From Antribacter gilvus (lineage in GTDB: Bacteria; Actinomycetota; Actinomycetes; Actinomycetales; Cellulomonadaceae), in the NCBI RefSeq assembly GCF_003946865.1, contig NZ_QXTH01000002.1, forward strand, positions 248,001 through 312,000: a stretch of DNA of 64,000 nt, in the 5' to 3' direction. The notes below the pieces were generated by a model. That model had not been told where the DNA came from and did not search any database. It saw nothing but the letters and a program-made list of their open reading frames with translations. The translations under genes and the position numbers were made by a program. This document shows, piece by piece, positions 55,219-63,936 of this stretch. Every line of letters starts with the position of its first letter. Positions within the stretch are counted from its first letter, which is position 1.

Positions 55219-56672
55219 GCCTGGTCTCCTTCGGTCTGGTCGGCCCGGACGAGCGAGAGCACGTCGTCGCGCACCTTCTCCATGATGTCCTCGTCTGCGG
55301 CCTCCACGTTGAGCCGCAGCAGCGGCTCGGTGTTGGACGCCCGGAGGTTGAACCACCACTGCGGGTGAGAGCCCCAGTGCGAGACGGTCAGCCCGTCGAG
55401 CTCGTCGACCTCGACCGGGCCGCCGCCCTCCTGGGTCACATAGGCCTCGATCACCCGGGCGCGCGCCGCCGGGACGTCGGCCACCCTCGAGTTGATCTCG
55501 CCCGACGACACGTACGGCTCGTACATCTCCGCGAGCGCCGACAGCGGGTGCGGCTGCTCGCCGAGGGCCGCGAGCACGTGCATCGCGGCGAGCATGCCCG
55601 TGTCCGCGAAGAAGAAGTCGCGGAAGTAGTAGTGCGCGCTGTGCTCGCCGCCGAACACCGCGTCGTGCTGGGCCATCTGCGCCTTGATGTACGAGTGGCC
55701 CACGCGCGTGCGGACCGTCGTGGCGCCCGCGGCGTCCAGGAAGTCGGGGACCGCGCGCGAGGTGATCAGGTTGTGGATCACGGTGGGCGTGCGCCCGGCC
55801 GCCTTCTCCTTGGCGACCTCGCGCAGCCCCACCAGGGCGGTGATGGCCGACGGCGACACTGGCGCGCCCTTCTCGTCGATGACGAAGCAGCGGTCGGCGT
55901 CGCCGTCGAAGGCCAGGCCGATGTCCGCGCCGTTCGCCACGACCGCCGCCTGGAGGTCCAGCAGGTTCGAGGGCTCCAGCGGGTTCGCCTCGTGGTTCGG
56001 GAACGAGCCGTCGAGCTCGAAGTAGAGCGGCACGATCTCGAGGGGCAGCTCCGGCAGGCCCGCGCCCGTGCCGAGCACGGCGGGGACAGTGTGGCCGCCC
56101 ATGCCGTTGCCCGCGTCGACGACGACCTTGAGCGGGCGGCCGCCCGACAGGTCGACCAGGCCGCGCAGGAAGGCGCCGTAGTCGGCGAGCAGGTCGCGCT
56201 CGGAGACGGCGCCCGCCTCCGCCGCGGCCTCCGGCAGCGCGCCGTCGAGGAACTCCTGGGCCAGCGCGCGCACCTCGGCGAGGCCGGTCTCCTCACCCAC
56301 GGGACGGGCACCGGCGCGGCTCAGCTTGATGCCGTTGTACTCGGCGGGGTTGTGGCTCGCGGTGAACATCGCACCCGGGACGCCCAGCGCGCCGGACGCG
56401 TAGTAGAGACCGTCGGTGGAGCACAGGCCGATGAGGACCACGTCGACACCCGCCGCCGTGAGCCCGTCCGCGAAGGCCCCGACAAGCTCCGGCCCCGACT
56501 CGCGCATGTCGTGGCCGATCACGACGCTCGGCCGCCCCGCACCTGCCTCCGGGAGCGCGACCACGCGTGCGAACGCGGCGCCGATGGCGCGCGCGACGTC
56601 CGGCGAGAACTGGTCCGGCACGGTGCCCCGCACGTCGTAGGCCTTGATGATGGTCGACAGATCGATGCGCAC
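55215..56672 (-). CDS. manB: Phosphomannomutase/phosphoglucomutase
   Basis: 485 residues from a GTG at 56672 (VRIDLSTIIKAYDVRG). Interconverts mannose-6-P and mannose-1-P (or the glucose pair), feeding GDP-mannose. Motifs: active Ser in AMFTASHNPAEYNGIKL near residue 105, Mg loop AFDGDADRCFVID, sugar loop FGGEHSAHYYFRD, and phosphate-binding RASNTEPLLRLNVEA at the C-terminus. I chose this GTG because a TACGCT -10 box lies seven bases upstream. With manA 5 kb away it supplies mannose donors for the neighbouring glycan genes. In Mycobacterium the homologue is pmmA (Rv3257c). Confidence 0.94.
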   Translation of the reverse strand: MRIDLSTIIKAYDVRGTVPDQFSPDVARAIGAAFARVVALPEAGAGRPSVVIGHDMRESGPELVGAFADGLTAAGVDVVLIGLCSTDGLYYASGALGVPGAMFTASHNPAEYNGIKLSRAGARPVGEETGLAEVRALAQEFLDGALPEAAAEAGAVSERDLLADYGAFLRGLVDLSGGRPLKVVVDAGNGMGGHTVPAVLGTGAGLPELPLEIVPLYFELDGSFPNHEANPLEPSNLLDLQAAVVANGADIGLAFDGDADRCFVIDEKGAPVSPSAITALVGLREVAKEKAAGRTPTVIHNLITSRAVPDFLDAAGATTVRTRVGHSYIKAQMAQHDAVFGGEHSAHYYFRDFFFADTGMLAAMHVLAALGEQPHPLSALAEMYEPYVSSGEINSRVADVPAARARVIEAYVTQEGGGPVEVDELDGLTVSHWGSHPQWWFNLRASNTEPLLRLNVEAADEDIMEKVRDDVLSLVRADQTEGDQA

Positions 56673-56679
56673 GGAGCAC

Positions 56680-56685
56680 AGCGTA
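56680..56685 (-). promoter_or_regulatory. -10 box TACGCT for leaderless phosphomannomutase
   Basis: TACGCT on the minus strand ends seven bases before the GTG at 56672. It is divergent from the TATCAT promoter of the glycosyltransferase operon 45 bases away. Confidence 0.5.
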
Positions 56686-56729
56686 TTCGAGCGGCGCAGG
56701 TGGTGACGTCCGGCCCTGCTCCCGACCGG

Positions 56730-56735
56730 TATCAT
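56730..56735 (+). promoter_or_regulatory. -10 box TATCAT for the leaderless glycan operon
   Basis: TATCAT is followed after 8 bases by the GTG at 56744, which has no Shine-Dalgarno. It should drive the five overlapping genes to 61.8 kb. Confidence 0.55.
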
Positions 56736-56743
56736 CACCATTC

Positions 56744-57481
56744 GTGACGTATCTCTCGGGCGCACGCGTACTCGTCGTCGTGCCGGCCTGGAACGAAGAA
56801 GAGGCCCTTCCGGCAGTGCTCGACGAGCTCACGATCCAGCTTCCCTGGGCCGACGTCCTGGTCGTCAACGACGGGTCGACCGACCGGACGGTCGAGGTCG
56901 CCCACAAGGGGACCGCCATGGTTCTCGACCTGCCCGTGAACCTCGGTGTCGGCGGCGCCATGCGGGCGGGCTACAAGTTCGCGCGCGCGAAGGGCTACGA
57001 CGTCGCGATCCAGCTGGACGCCGACGGCCAGCACGACCCGAGCGAGGTCCCCAAGCTCCTCGCGACGATGCAGGAGCACGACGCGGACGTCGTCATCGGC
57101 GCGCGGTTCGCCGGAGCGGGCAGCTACGAGGTCCGCGGGCCGCGACGCTGGGCCATGACGTTCCTCTCCTGGAGCCTCTCGAAGGTGACCGGTACGCCAC
57201 TCACGGACACCACCTCGGGGTTCAAGGCGTCGAACCGGCGCGCGATCGAGCTCTTCGCCCGCGACTACCCGTCGGAGTACCTCGGCGACACGATCGAGTC
57301 TCTGGTCGTGGGCTCCCGGACCGGACTGCGGATCCGCCAGGTCGGCGTGGCGATGCGGCCCCGTGCCGGCGGCACCCCCTCGCACAACCCGGTGAAGGCC
57401 GGGCTGTTCCTCGGGCGGGCCGTGCTCGCGCTGCTCATCGCCCTCTCCCGTCCCGTCGCACCCCAGGTGGAAGCACGATGA
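56744..57481 (+). CDS. GT2 glycosyltransferase, polyprenyl-phosphate-hexose synthase type
   Basis: 245 residues. GT-A fold with VLVVVPAWNEEEALPAVLDE, the nucleotide site VVNDGSTDRT, DxD metal motif in QLDADGQHDPSEV, and SGFKASNRRAIELF. It resembles dolichol-phosphate-mannose synthases without the C-terminal membrane domain. A likely job is loading mannose or glucose from a nucleotide sugar on polyprenyl phosphate. Its GTG is leaderless. It overlaps the DUF2304 gene (ATGA), a pairing seen widely. Confidence 0.9.
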   Translation: MTYLSGARVLVVVPAWNEEEALPAVLDELTIQLPWADVLVVNDGSTDRTVEVAHKGTAMVLDLPVNLGVGGAMRAGYKFARAKGYDVAIQLDADGQHDPSEVPKLLATMQEHDADVVIGARFAGAGSYEVRGPRRWAMTFLSWSLSKVTGTPLTDTTSGFKASNRRAIELFARDYPSEYLGDTIESLVVGSRTGLRIRQVGVAMRPRAGGTPSHNPVKAGLFLGRAVLALLIALSRPVAPQVEAR

Positions 57482-57942
57482 CCGGTTACCTGATCGCTCT
57501 CGCGACCTGCATCGCGTTCGTCGCCTCCCTCGTGCTGATGCTCCGCAACCGCCGCCTCAAGGAGAAGTACGCGGCGACATGGATCATCCTCGCCGTCGGG
57601 ATCTGCATCGTCGGGGCCCTCCCCGTCGTCGTGGAGTGGCTGGCCGACCTCGTCGGCGTGGAGACCCCCAGCAACCTGCTCTTCGCGGTCGCGCTCGTCG
57701 TGCTCCTGGGCGTCTGCATCCAGCTGAGCACCGAGGTGACGGCGCTCGAGGAGGAGACGCGCACCCTCGTCGAGGAGGTCGCCCTGCTCCGCCACGACGT
57801 CGAGCAGCTCGCCACGGCGGCGCCGCGCGCGCCGCAGGGCGAGGCCGCGCTCACCGCCACCGAGGTCGCGGTCGCGATCGCGACCACCGCGGTCGCGATC
57901 GCAGCCACCGAGGCCGCGGTCGCCGCCACAGATGTCAACTGA
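57478..57942 (+). CDS. DUF2304 small membrane protein with Ala/Val/Thr repeat tail
   Basis: 154 residues: three membrane helices (YLIALATCIAFVASLVLML; WIILAVGICIVGALPVVVEW; LLFAVALVVLLGVCIQLSTE), a predicted coiled coil (TALEEETRTLVEEVALLRHDVE) and a low-complexity tail of ATEVAVAIATT-like units (about 126-154). DUF2304 proteins normally end after the coiled coil and sit next to GT2 enzymes, where they are thought to act as membrane partners. The tail's DNA is a near repeat of GCGGTCGCGATCGC. The 3' end overlaps the flippase by 11 bases. Confidence 0.85.
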   Translation: MTGYLIALATCIAFVASLVLMLRNRRLKEKYAATWIILAVGICIVGALPVVVEWLADLVGVETPSNLLFAVALVVLLGVCIQLSTEVTALEEETRTLVEEVALLRHDVEQLATAAPRAPQGEAALTATEVAVAIATTAVAIAATEAAVAATDVN

Positions 57943-59209
57943 CCAGCCTCGTTCCGTCCGCGGCTCGGCGACGGTCTGGGTCGCGGTCGGGCTGGCCGTG
58001 TACGGCCTGTCGAACTTCGTGTTCCTCGCCGTCGCCGGACGCGGCCTGGGCCCCGCCGGCTCCGCCCCCGTCGCCGTGGCCTGGACCGTGCTCAACGCCA
58101 TCGGCATCGGCCTCTTCCAGCCGCTCGAGCAGGAGGTCGGCCGCCGGCTGGCCGCGGACCGCGCCCGGAACGCGGGCACGAGCCTCCTGGGCGCCCTGCG
58201 GTTCAGTGCGGCGATGCTCGGGGCGCTGGCCCTGCTGGGTCTGCTGCTCCATGCGCCGATCGCCGACGCCTTCTTCGCCCGCACCCGCGAGATGGTGCTC
58301 GTCGTCGTCCTCGGCCTGCTGGGGCAGGCGCTCGCGTACTACGCCCGCGGGATCCTCGCGGGGTCGGACAGCTTCGCCCGCTACGGCGCACAGCTCGCCG
58401 CCGACGGCGCCCTCCGCATCGTCCTGGTGCTCGCACTCTTCTGGTCGGGGTCCACGAGCCGCCTCGCCTACGGGCTGGTGCTCGTGGTGGCGCCGGTCGC
58501 CGCGACGCTCCTGACCGTCGCCGTCCGCCGGATGTGGACCGTCGCCGTCGCGCACCGCGCCGGGGGGCTGTCGGGGCCCTTCGCGCCCCTGGTCGCCGCC
58601 TCGATCTCCGCGCAGGCGCTCGCCAACATGGGTCCGGTCGCCGTGGCGGCCCTCGTGGCGCCCGACCAGCAGGCTCTGAGCGGCACCTTCGTCGCCGCCG
58701 TGACGGTGGCCAGGATCCCGCTCTTCGTCTTCGCCGCGCTCCAGGCGGTCATCCTCCCCGCCCTGGCGGCGGTCGTCGCCGAGCGGCGCGTCGCCGAGTT
58801 CGTCAGCACGGTGCGGCGCGCCACGCTGGCGACCGTTGCGCTGGCGGTGCTCGGCGTCGGCGGCGTCGCCCTGCTGGGGCAGTGGATCATGCACCTCGTC
58901 TACGGCGAGGAGTTCACGGTCCCGCAGCTGACGATGGTGCTCATCGCCGTGTCCGGCGGCCTGTTCATGATCGCCCAGGTGCTCGCGCAGGCTCTGCTCG
59001 CCCACCACGCCGAGCGCGTCGTCGCGCTCGGCTGGACCCTCGGGTTCACCGTCTCTCTCGTCACCCTGCTCGTCCCCGCGAGCCCGGACGTCCGCGTCGC
59101 CCTCGCGCTCTGCACCGGAGCGCTGGCCGCCGGGATCGCCCACGCCGCGGGTCTCCGGCTCGTGATGGCCCGCTGGGCCCGCCCCCTCGCAGAAGAGATC
59201 ACTCGATGA
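57932..59209 (+). CDS. Polysaccharide/lipid-linked oligosaccharide flippase (MOP superfamily, Wzx-like)
   Basis: 425 residues with about twelve to fourteen membrane helices. The start VWVAVGLAVYGLSNFVFLAV-AGRGLG and a long run of alternating helices and short basic loops fit the Wzx/MVF-type exporters; there is no enzymatic motif. It should flip the polyprenol-linked glycan made by the neighbouring transferases. It begins inside the DUF2304 gene and ends overlapping the next transferase (ATGA), so the proteins are produced in step. Confidence 0.85.
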   Translation: MSTDQPRSVRGSATVWVAVGLAVYGLSNFVFLAVAGRGLGPAGSAPVAVAWTVLNAIGIGLFQPLEQEVGRRLAADRARNAGTSLLGALRFSAAMLGALALLGLLLHAPIADAFFARTREMVLVVVLGLLGQALAYYARGILAGSDSFARYGAQLAADGALRIVLVLALFWSGSTSRLAYGLVLVVAPVAATLLTVAVRRMWTVAVAHRAGGLSGPFAPLVAASISAQALANMGPVAVAALVAPDQQALSGTFVAAVTVARIPLFVFAALQAVILPALAAVVAERRVAEFVSTVRRATLATVALAVLGVGGVALLGQWIMHLVYGEEFTVPQLTMVLIAVSGGLFMIAQVLAQALLAHHAERVVALGWTLGFTVSLVTLLVPASPDVRVALALCTGALAAGIAHAAGLRLVMARWARPLAEEITR

Positions 59210-60246
59210 CCGCACCGGACGTGACCGTCGTCCTGCTCGCCTACGGCCCGGAACCGTACCTGCACGACGCCGTGTCCGCGGTGCTCGCCTCCGCCGGGAC
59301 GGACGTGGAGCTGGTCGTCGTGGACAACGGCTGCACCACCGACGCCGTGCACACCCTGGCGAGCGACCCCCGGCTGCGGATCCTCACCCCCGGGACGAAC
59401 CTCGGCTTCACCGGAGGCGTCAACCTCGGCGCCACCGAGGCACGCGGTCGCCTGCTCGCCCTCGTGAACAGCGACGCGATCGTCGAGCCCACCACGCTCG
59501 CCACGCTGGTGCGGCACCTCGACAGCAACCCGGACGTCGCGATCGCGGGCGCGACCGTGGTGCTGGGCGACGACCCCGAGACCGTGAACTCCGCCGGGAA
59601 CCCGCTCCACGTGCTCGGCCTGAGCTGGGCAGGCTGGATGGGCACCCCGGCGTCGGCGGTGCCGCCGGTCCGCGACGTCGCGTCGGCGAGCGGCGCGTGC
59701 CTCGTGCTCTCGCTGGCGGAGTGGCGGGCCCTCGGCGGCTTCCCCGAAGAGTACTTCGCCTACATGGAGGACATGGAGCTGAGCTGGCGGTGCTGGCAGC
59801 GCGGGCGGCGCGTGCAGGTGCTGGGTGCCGCGCGGGTGACTCACCACTACGAGTTCTCGCGCAGCCCGCTCAAGATGTACCTCGTCGAGCGCAACCGCTG
59901 GCTGCTCCTCCTGACCTGCCACGAGCGGCGCACCCTCGCCCTGCTCGCGCTGCCGCTCGTCGCCTTCGAGCTCGCGATCGCCCTCGTGGCCCTGCTCCAG
60001 GGCTGGGGCCGCCAGAAGGCCGCCGGCTGGGCCTGGATCCTGAGGAACCACCGCTGGGTGCGCGCGCGCCGGGCGCTGGTCCAGTCCTGCCGCACCCGGT
60101 CCGACGCCGAGCTCGCCGAGCTCCTGACGGACCGCTTCGACCCTGCTCAGACCCCCCTGCCCCCCGCAGCGCGCCCGCTGGAGGGCATCCTGCGCACCTA
60201 CTGGCGACTCGCGAGCCGCCTTCTCGCCCCGAGGACGACCCGATGA
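59206..60246 (+). CDS. GT2 glycosyltransferase (rhamnosyl/mannosyl-type)
   Basis: 346 residues. GT-A core: VTVVLLAYGPEPYLHDAVSAVL, VVVDNGCTTDAV, NLGFTGGVNLGATEARGR, LLALVNSDAIVEP (metal region), SASGACLVLSLAEWRALGGF and EEYFAYMEDMELSWRCWQRG (catalytic Glu-Asp region). A C-terminal amphipathic/membrane region (about 245-270) should anchor it. The family includes WbbL-like rhamnosyltransferases. Donor unknown. It overlaps genes on both sides. Confidence 0.88.
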   Translation: MTAPDVTVVLLAYGPEPYLHDAVSAVLASAGTDVELVVVDNGCTTDAVHTLASDPRLRILTPGTNLGFTGGVNLGATEARGRLLALVNSDAIVEPTTLATLVRHLDSNPDVAIAGATVVLGDDPETVNSAGNPLHVLGLSWAGWMGTPASAVPPVRDVASASGACLVLSLAEWRALGGFPEEYFAYMEDMELSWRCWQRGRRVQVLGAARVTHHYEFSRSPLKMYLVERNRWLLLLTCHERRTLALLALPLVAFELAIALVALLQGWGRQKAAGWAWILRNHRWVRARRALVQSCRTRSDAELAELLTDRFDPAQTPLPPAARPLEGILRTYWRLASRLLAPRTTR

Positions 60247-61778
60247 CCAGCTCGAACCTGAATCTCGTGACCGGGCCCCGCTGGTTCAGCGCCCTGACGA
60301 TCGGGCGCTCCACGCCGCGCGGCGCCTTCTGGCTCTCCTTCGTCGCCTTCCTCCTCGTGGCGTCAGCCTGGGCACTGAGCAACCCCCTCATGGCGTCGGT
60401 GGACGAGCCGGCCCACGTCATCAAGGCGGCCGCGACCGTGCGGGCGGCGCCGGACACGGCGGGCACGGCTGACGAGACGGGCATCGGGACGGTCGTCCTG
60501 CCGAACCTCTACGCGCAGCTCGCCCTGTACCCGAACTGCTTCGCCTTCCACTCCGAGCAGCCGGCGTCGTGCCAGCAGGACCTCTCCGGCGACCTGGACG
60601 CTCCGACGCCCACCACGACCTCCGCGTACAACTACAACCCGATGTACTACGCCGTCGTCGGGCTGCCCAGCCTCCTGCCCGTGGACGGCGAGTGGATCGT
60701 GTACGCGATGCGCCTGGTCAACGCGCTCGTCTCGGCGCTCGTCCTGGCGCTGGCGGTCCGTACCGTCGCGGAGCTCCCCCGGCGCCGCTGGCTGGGGCTC
60801 GGCCTCCTGCTCGCGGTCACGCCGACGTTCGTCAACCTGCTCGGCTCGGTGAACCCCCAGTCCATCGAGGCCGTCGGGTCGGTCCTGCTGTGGACGTCGC
60901 TCCTGGCCCTCCTGTGGAACCCCGACCGTGACCTCACCGGCCGGCGCCTGGTCCGCCTGGTCCTCGCCACCGCGCTGGTGTCCAACGCACGCGGGCTGGG
61001 ACCGTTCTTCGTCGCGCTGATCGTGGTCATCGCGCTGATGACGGTGCCGTGGGCCTCCGTGCGGAACCTCTTCGCCGACCGGCGGGCCTGGTGGGGTCTG
61101 ACCGGCGGCGTGGTAGTGACCGCGCTCGCGACCGCCTGGATCGTGGGAGGCGACGCCCTGCCGGAAGGTCCGGGGACGGGGGTGGGTCGCCGCGACGCCC
61201 TCGTCGCCTCGGTGCGCGCGACCTCCGACTGGGCGAAGCAGATCGTCGCGGCCCTCGGCTGGCTCGACGTGAGCGTGCCCGACCTCCTGTACTTCACGGC
61301 GGCGGCCGCGATCGGGCTGCCGCTGGTGTTCGCGGTGAGCATCGGGACGTGGCGCGACCGGATCACCCTGCTGGCCCTGGTGGGCCTCGTCTTCGCCGTC
61401 CCCGTCGCGATCCAGACCCTGCAGTACCCGTCCATCGGCTACTTCTGGCAGGGCCGGTACGTCTTCCCCCTCTCCATCGGCGCGCTCGTCCTCGTCGGGT
61501 TCGTCCTCGACCACCGGGACGACTTCCTCCCGGACCCGGTGCGTTCGCGCGTCGTCGCGATCCTGGCTCACCTCGTGGGCCTGATCAACGTCGTCGCCTT
61601 CGCCTTCAACCTGCACCGCTACGTCAACGGCGTGGACGGCGGCTGGTTCAGCCTGGACGCCCGGTCCTGGGTACCGCTCGCGCACCCCCTGGTGCTGCTC
61701 GGGGTGTACGCGGCGGTGTGGTTCGTCGCGGTCACGGTGGTACTGCGGGCCACGCCGACGCAGCGCCTCGTCCGATGA
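60243..61778 (+). CDS. DUF2142 membrane protein (GT-C-like)
   Basis: 511 residues with about eleven membrane helices. After TM1 comes NPLMASVDEPAHVIKAAATV, whose DEPAH fits the acidic catalytic motif of GT-C glycosyltransferases and of DUF2142. A long extracytoplasmic loop (about 60-130) with two Cys and a YNYNPMYYA segment follows. It probably transfers a sugar from a polyprenyl-phosphate donor to the flipped glycan outside the membrane, which would fit the first gene of this operon. That role is inference; no DUF2142 reaction is firmly known to me. Confidence 0.8.
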   Translation: MTSSNLNLVTGPRWFSALTIGRSTPRGAFWLSFVAFLLVASAWALSNPLMASVDEPAHVIKAAATVRAAPDTAGTADETGIGTVVLPNLYAQLALYPNCFAFHSEQPASCQQDLSGDLDAPTPTTTSAYNYNPMYYAVVGLPSLLPVDGEWIVYAMRLVNALVSALVLALAVRTVAELPRRRWLGLGLLLAVTPTFVNLLGSVNPQSIEAVGSVLLWTSLLALLWNPDRDLTGRRLVRLVLATALVSNARGLGPFFVALIVVIALMTVPWASVRNLFADRRAWWGLTGGVVVTALATAWIVGGDALPEGPGTGVGRRDALVASVRATSDWAKQIVAALGWLDVSVPDLLYFTAAAAIGLPLVFAVSIGTWRDRITLLALVGLVFAVPVAIQTLQYPSIGYFWQGRYVFPLSIGALVLVGFVLDHRDDFLPDPVRSRVVAILAHLVGLINVVAFAFNLHRYVNGVDGGWFSLDARSWVPLAHPLVLLGVYAAVWFVAVTVVLRATPTQRLVR

Positions 61779-61822
61779 CAGAGCTCGCGGCGAATCGTCA
61801 CGGTTCCGACACGGACGACCGG

Positions 61823-61828
61823 TAGCAT
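61823..61828 (+). promoter_or_regulatory. -10 box TAGCAT for leaderless manA
   Basis: TAGCAT followed by seven bases and the ATG at 61836, no Shine-Dalgarno. Confidence 0.5.
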
Positions 61829-61835
61829 TCCCGAG

Positions 61836-63056
61836 ATGCAAGCACTCGTTGCTCCGATGCCCCTGGTGAGCACCGTCCAGCGGTACGACTGGGGCGACCT
61901 GGAGGCTATCCCGCGGCTGCTGGGGCATGATCCGGACGGAGCGCCCTACGCGGAGCTGTGGCTCGGTGCTCATCCGAGCGCACCGTCCGTCGTCACGGTG
62001 GACGACGGCGGGGTCCCGCTCGACGTCCTGGTGCGATCGGCTCCCGCCGAAGCGGTGGGAGCACGCGTCAGCGACCTGTTCGGCCCGCGGCTGCCCTACC
62101 TGCTCAAGGTGCTCGCGGCGCGCAAGGCGCTCTCGCTGCAGGTGCACCCCAAGCCGCACGCGGCGCGGGCGGGGTTCAACCGCGAGAACCGGGCAGGCCT
62201 GCCCCAGGGTTCGCCGCAGCGGTCCTTCCACGACAACCAGCACAAGCCCGAGATGGTGGTGGCGCTCTCGCAGTTCGAGGGCCTCGCCGGCTTCCGGTCC
62301 CCGCGGACGATCCTCTCGCTGCTCGACGGGCTGGACGGCGCGCTCGTCGGCGAGGTGCGGGACGTGCTGCGCGCCGACCGCACCTCGGGGGGGATCCGGT
62401 CCGCCTTCACACGCCTTCTGACCGCCCGGGCCGAGAGCGCGTACGCCACGGACATCAAGCTGACCGTCGAGTCGGTCCGGGAACGTGTGACGGCGGGCTC
62501 ACCCTACGACCGCGCCGACCGCACGGTGCTGGATCTCGCTCTCCAGCACCCGGCCGACCCAGCCGTGATCATCTCGCTCATGCTCAACCGCGTGACCCTG
62601 GAGCCGGGCGAGGCCACTTTCATCCCGTCCGGGGTGGTGCACGCGTACCTGTCCGGGCTCGCGGTCGAGGTCATGGCGAGCTCCGACAACGTCCTTCGTG
62701 CCGGTCTCACCACCAAGCTGGTCGACGAGCGGGCACTGCTGGAGTGCGCCACGTTCGAGCCCGGGCCGCCCATCACGCCCACGATCACCACCGCGGGAAC
62801 CCGAGGGCAGGTGCAGACGTACCGTGCCCCGGTGAGCGAGTTCGCCCTCACGCTCGCCGACGTCGACGCTTCCGGGCCCGTGAGCCTCGCCGCTGACGGC
62901 CCGCGGATCATGCTCGTCCTGGACGGTCAGGTCACGCTCCACTGGTCCGGCGGCGAGCAGACCGTCGGGTGCGGCGCGTCCGTCTTCGTCCCTCATGCGG
63001 CTGGAGACGTGAAGGTCTCCGGGGCGGGCCACGTCGTCTCCGCGTGGGTGCCCTGA
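61836..63056 (+). CDS. manA: Mannose-6-phosphate isomerase, type I
   Basis: 406 residues. Converts fructose-6-P to mannose-6-P with a zinc ion. Zinc ligands are in LSLQVHPKPHAARAGFN (Gln-x-His), DNQHKPEMVVAL (Glu) and FIPSGVVHAYLSG (His). The N-terminal YDWGDLEAIPRLLG is the family start. Together with the phosphomannomutase it gives mannose-1-P for GDP-mannose. It is outside the overlapping operon (57-base gap with its own -10 box), so mannose supply can be set independently. In Mycobacterium manA lies close to pmmA, the same synteny. Confidence 0.95.
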   Translation: MQALVAPMPLVSTVQRYDWGDLEAIPRLLGHDPDGAPYAELWLGAHPSAPSVVTVDDGGVPLDVLVRSAPAEAVGARVSDLFGPRLPYLLKVLAARKALSLQVHPKPHAARAGFNRENRAGLPQGSPQRSFHDNQHKPEMVVALSQFEGLAGFRSPRTILSLLDGLDGALVGEVRDVLRADRTSGGIRSAFTRLLTARAESAYATDIKLTVESVRERVTAGSPYDRADRTVLDLALQHPADPAVIISLMLNRVTLEPGEATFIPSGVVHAYLSGLAVEVMASSDNVLRAGLTTKLVDERALLECATFEPGPPITPTITTAGTRGQVQTYRAPVSEFALTLADVDASGPVSLAADGPRIMLVLDGQVTLHWSGGEQTVGCGASVFVPHAAGDVKVSGAGHVVSAWVP

Positions 63057-63180
63057 GCCGCCCGTCCACGTCGTGCCCGGGGCAAGCGAAACGCCGACAA
63101 AGATGCCGCTCTGATCGTTGATCCTGTGCTCAGGTTGGTCAAGGATCAGGCACACCCCCGAGACGATCCCTGAGGACCGC

Positions 63181-63936
63181 GTGGCCATCTACCCACAAGC
63201 GCGAGTGATGCTCATCGCCCAGGCGAACCAGGGCGAGGCGATTCTGCGCAATCGTGTCAACTTCCACACAGCAGTGACCGACGCGTCGTCGCTCTACCCG
63301 TACTTCTCCCAGCCGGACCGGCCGTGCTCCCACTTCTACGTCGCCGAGAACGGCGTGGTCGAGCAGTACATCGACACCCGCTGGCGCTCCTCGGCCGACT
63401 ACGAGGGGAACGACGCCACCATCTCCATCGAGACGTGGGACGGATACGGCCGGGTCTGGACGTCCGGTTCGCCACCGCCGTGGAACGCCGCGCAGGTGAG
63501 GTCCCTGAAGGCGCTCACGCTCTGGATCCTGCGGACCCACAGATCGATCCCGCCTCGGCTCGCCCGGGACTCCATACCCGGCCCTTCCTCGTTCGGCCTC
63601 TCCTGGCACCGCCTCGGCATCGACCCGTGGCGCCACCCGCAGGGGATGCACTACTCGACCGCCTACGGGAAGATCTGCCCCGGCGACGCCCGTGTCGCCC
63701 AGGTACCCGGGATCCTCGCCCACGTCAAGACGGACACCACTCTCACGGAGGACAACCAGATGCTCATCATCCGCCGGGCCTCGGACGGCGCAACGTTCAT
63801 CGTCATCGGTGGGCGGGGCGCCGGGGTCAAGAACACAGCGGACCTCTCCGCCTACCGGGCAGCGGGCGTCCAGACCGTCAACCTGTCGGACCCCGGATAC
63901 TCGGAGGCCCAGGCGCGCTACCTCACCACAGCGTGA
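63181..63936 (+). CDS. N-acetylmuramoyl-L-alanine amidase (amidase_2), phage-endolysin-like
   Basis: 251 residues from a GTG at 63181 with GAGGA upstream. The amidase/PGRP fold is indicated by zinc ligands: His in RVNFHTAVTDA, His in SWHRLGIDPWRHPQG and Cys in YGKICPGDAR, with SHFYVAENGVVEQYIDTRWRS, split here as SHFYVAENGVV and EQYIDTRWR, and NDATISIETWDG. It should cut the amide between MurNAc and L-Ala. There is no signal peptide, which fits an endolysin needing a holin or a cytoplasmic domesticated copy. A C-terminal domain of about 55 residues (IIRRASDGATFIVIGGRG) is of the kind seen in actinophage lysins. No other phage gene is visible; the next gene overlaps it. Confidence 0.82.
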   Translation: MAIYPQARVMLIAQANQGEAILRNRVNFHTAVTDASSLYPYFSQPDRPCSHFYVAENGVVEQYIDTRWRSSADYEGNDATISIETWDGYGRVWTSGSPPPWNAAQVRSLKALTLWILRTHRSIPPRLARDSIPGPSSFGLSWHRLGIDPWRHPQGMHYSTAYGKICPGDARVAQVPGILAHVKTDTTLTEDNQMLIIRRASDGATFIVIGGRGAGVKNTADLSAYRAAGVQTVNLSDPGYSEAQARYLTTA

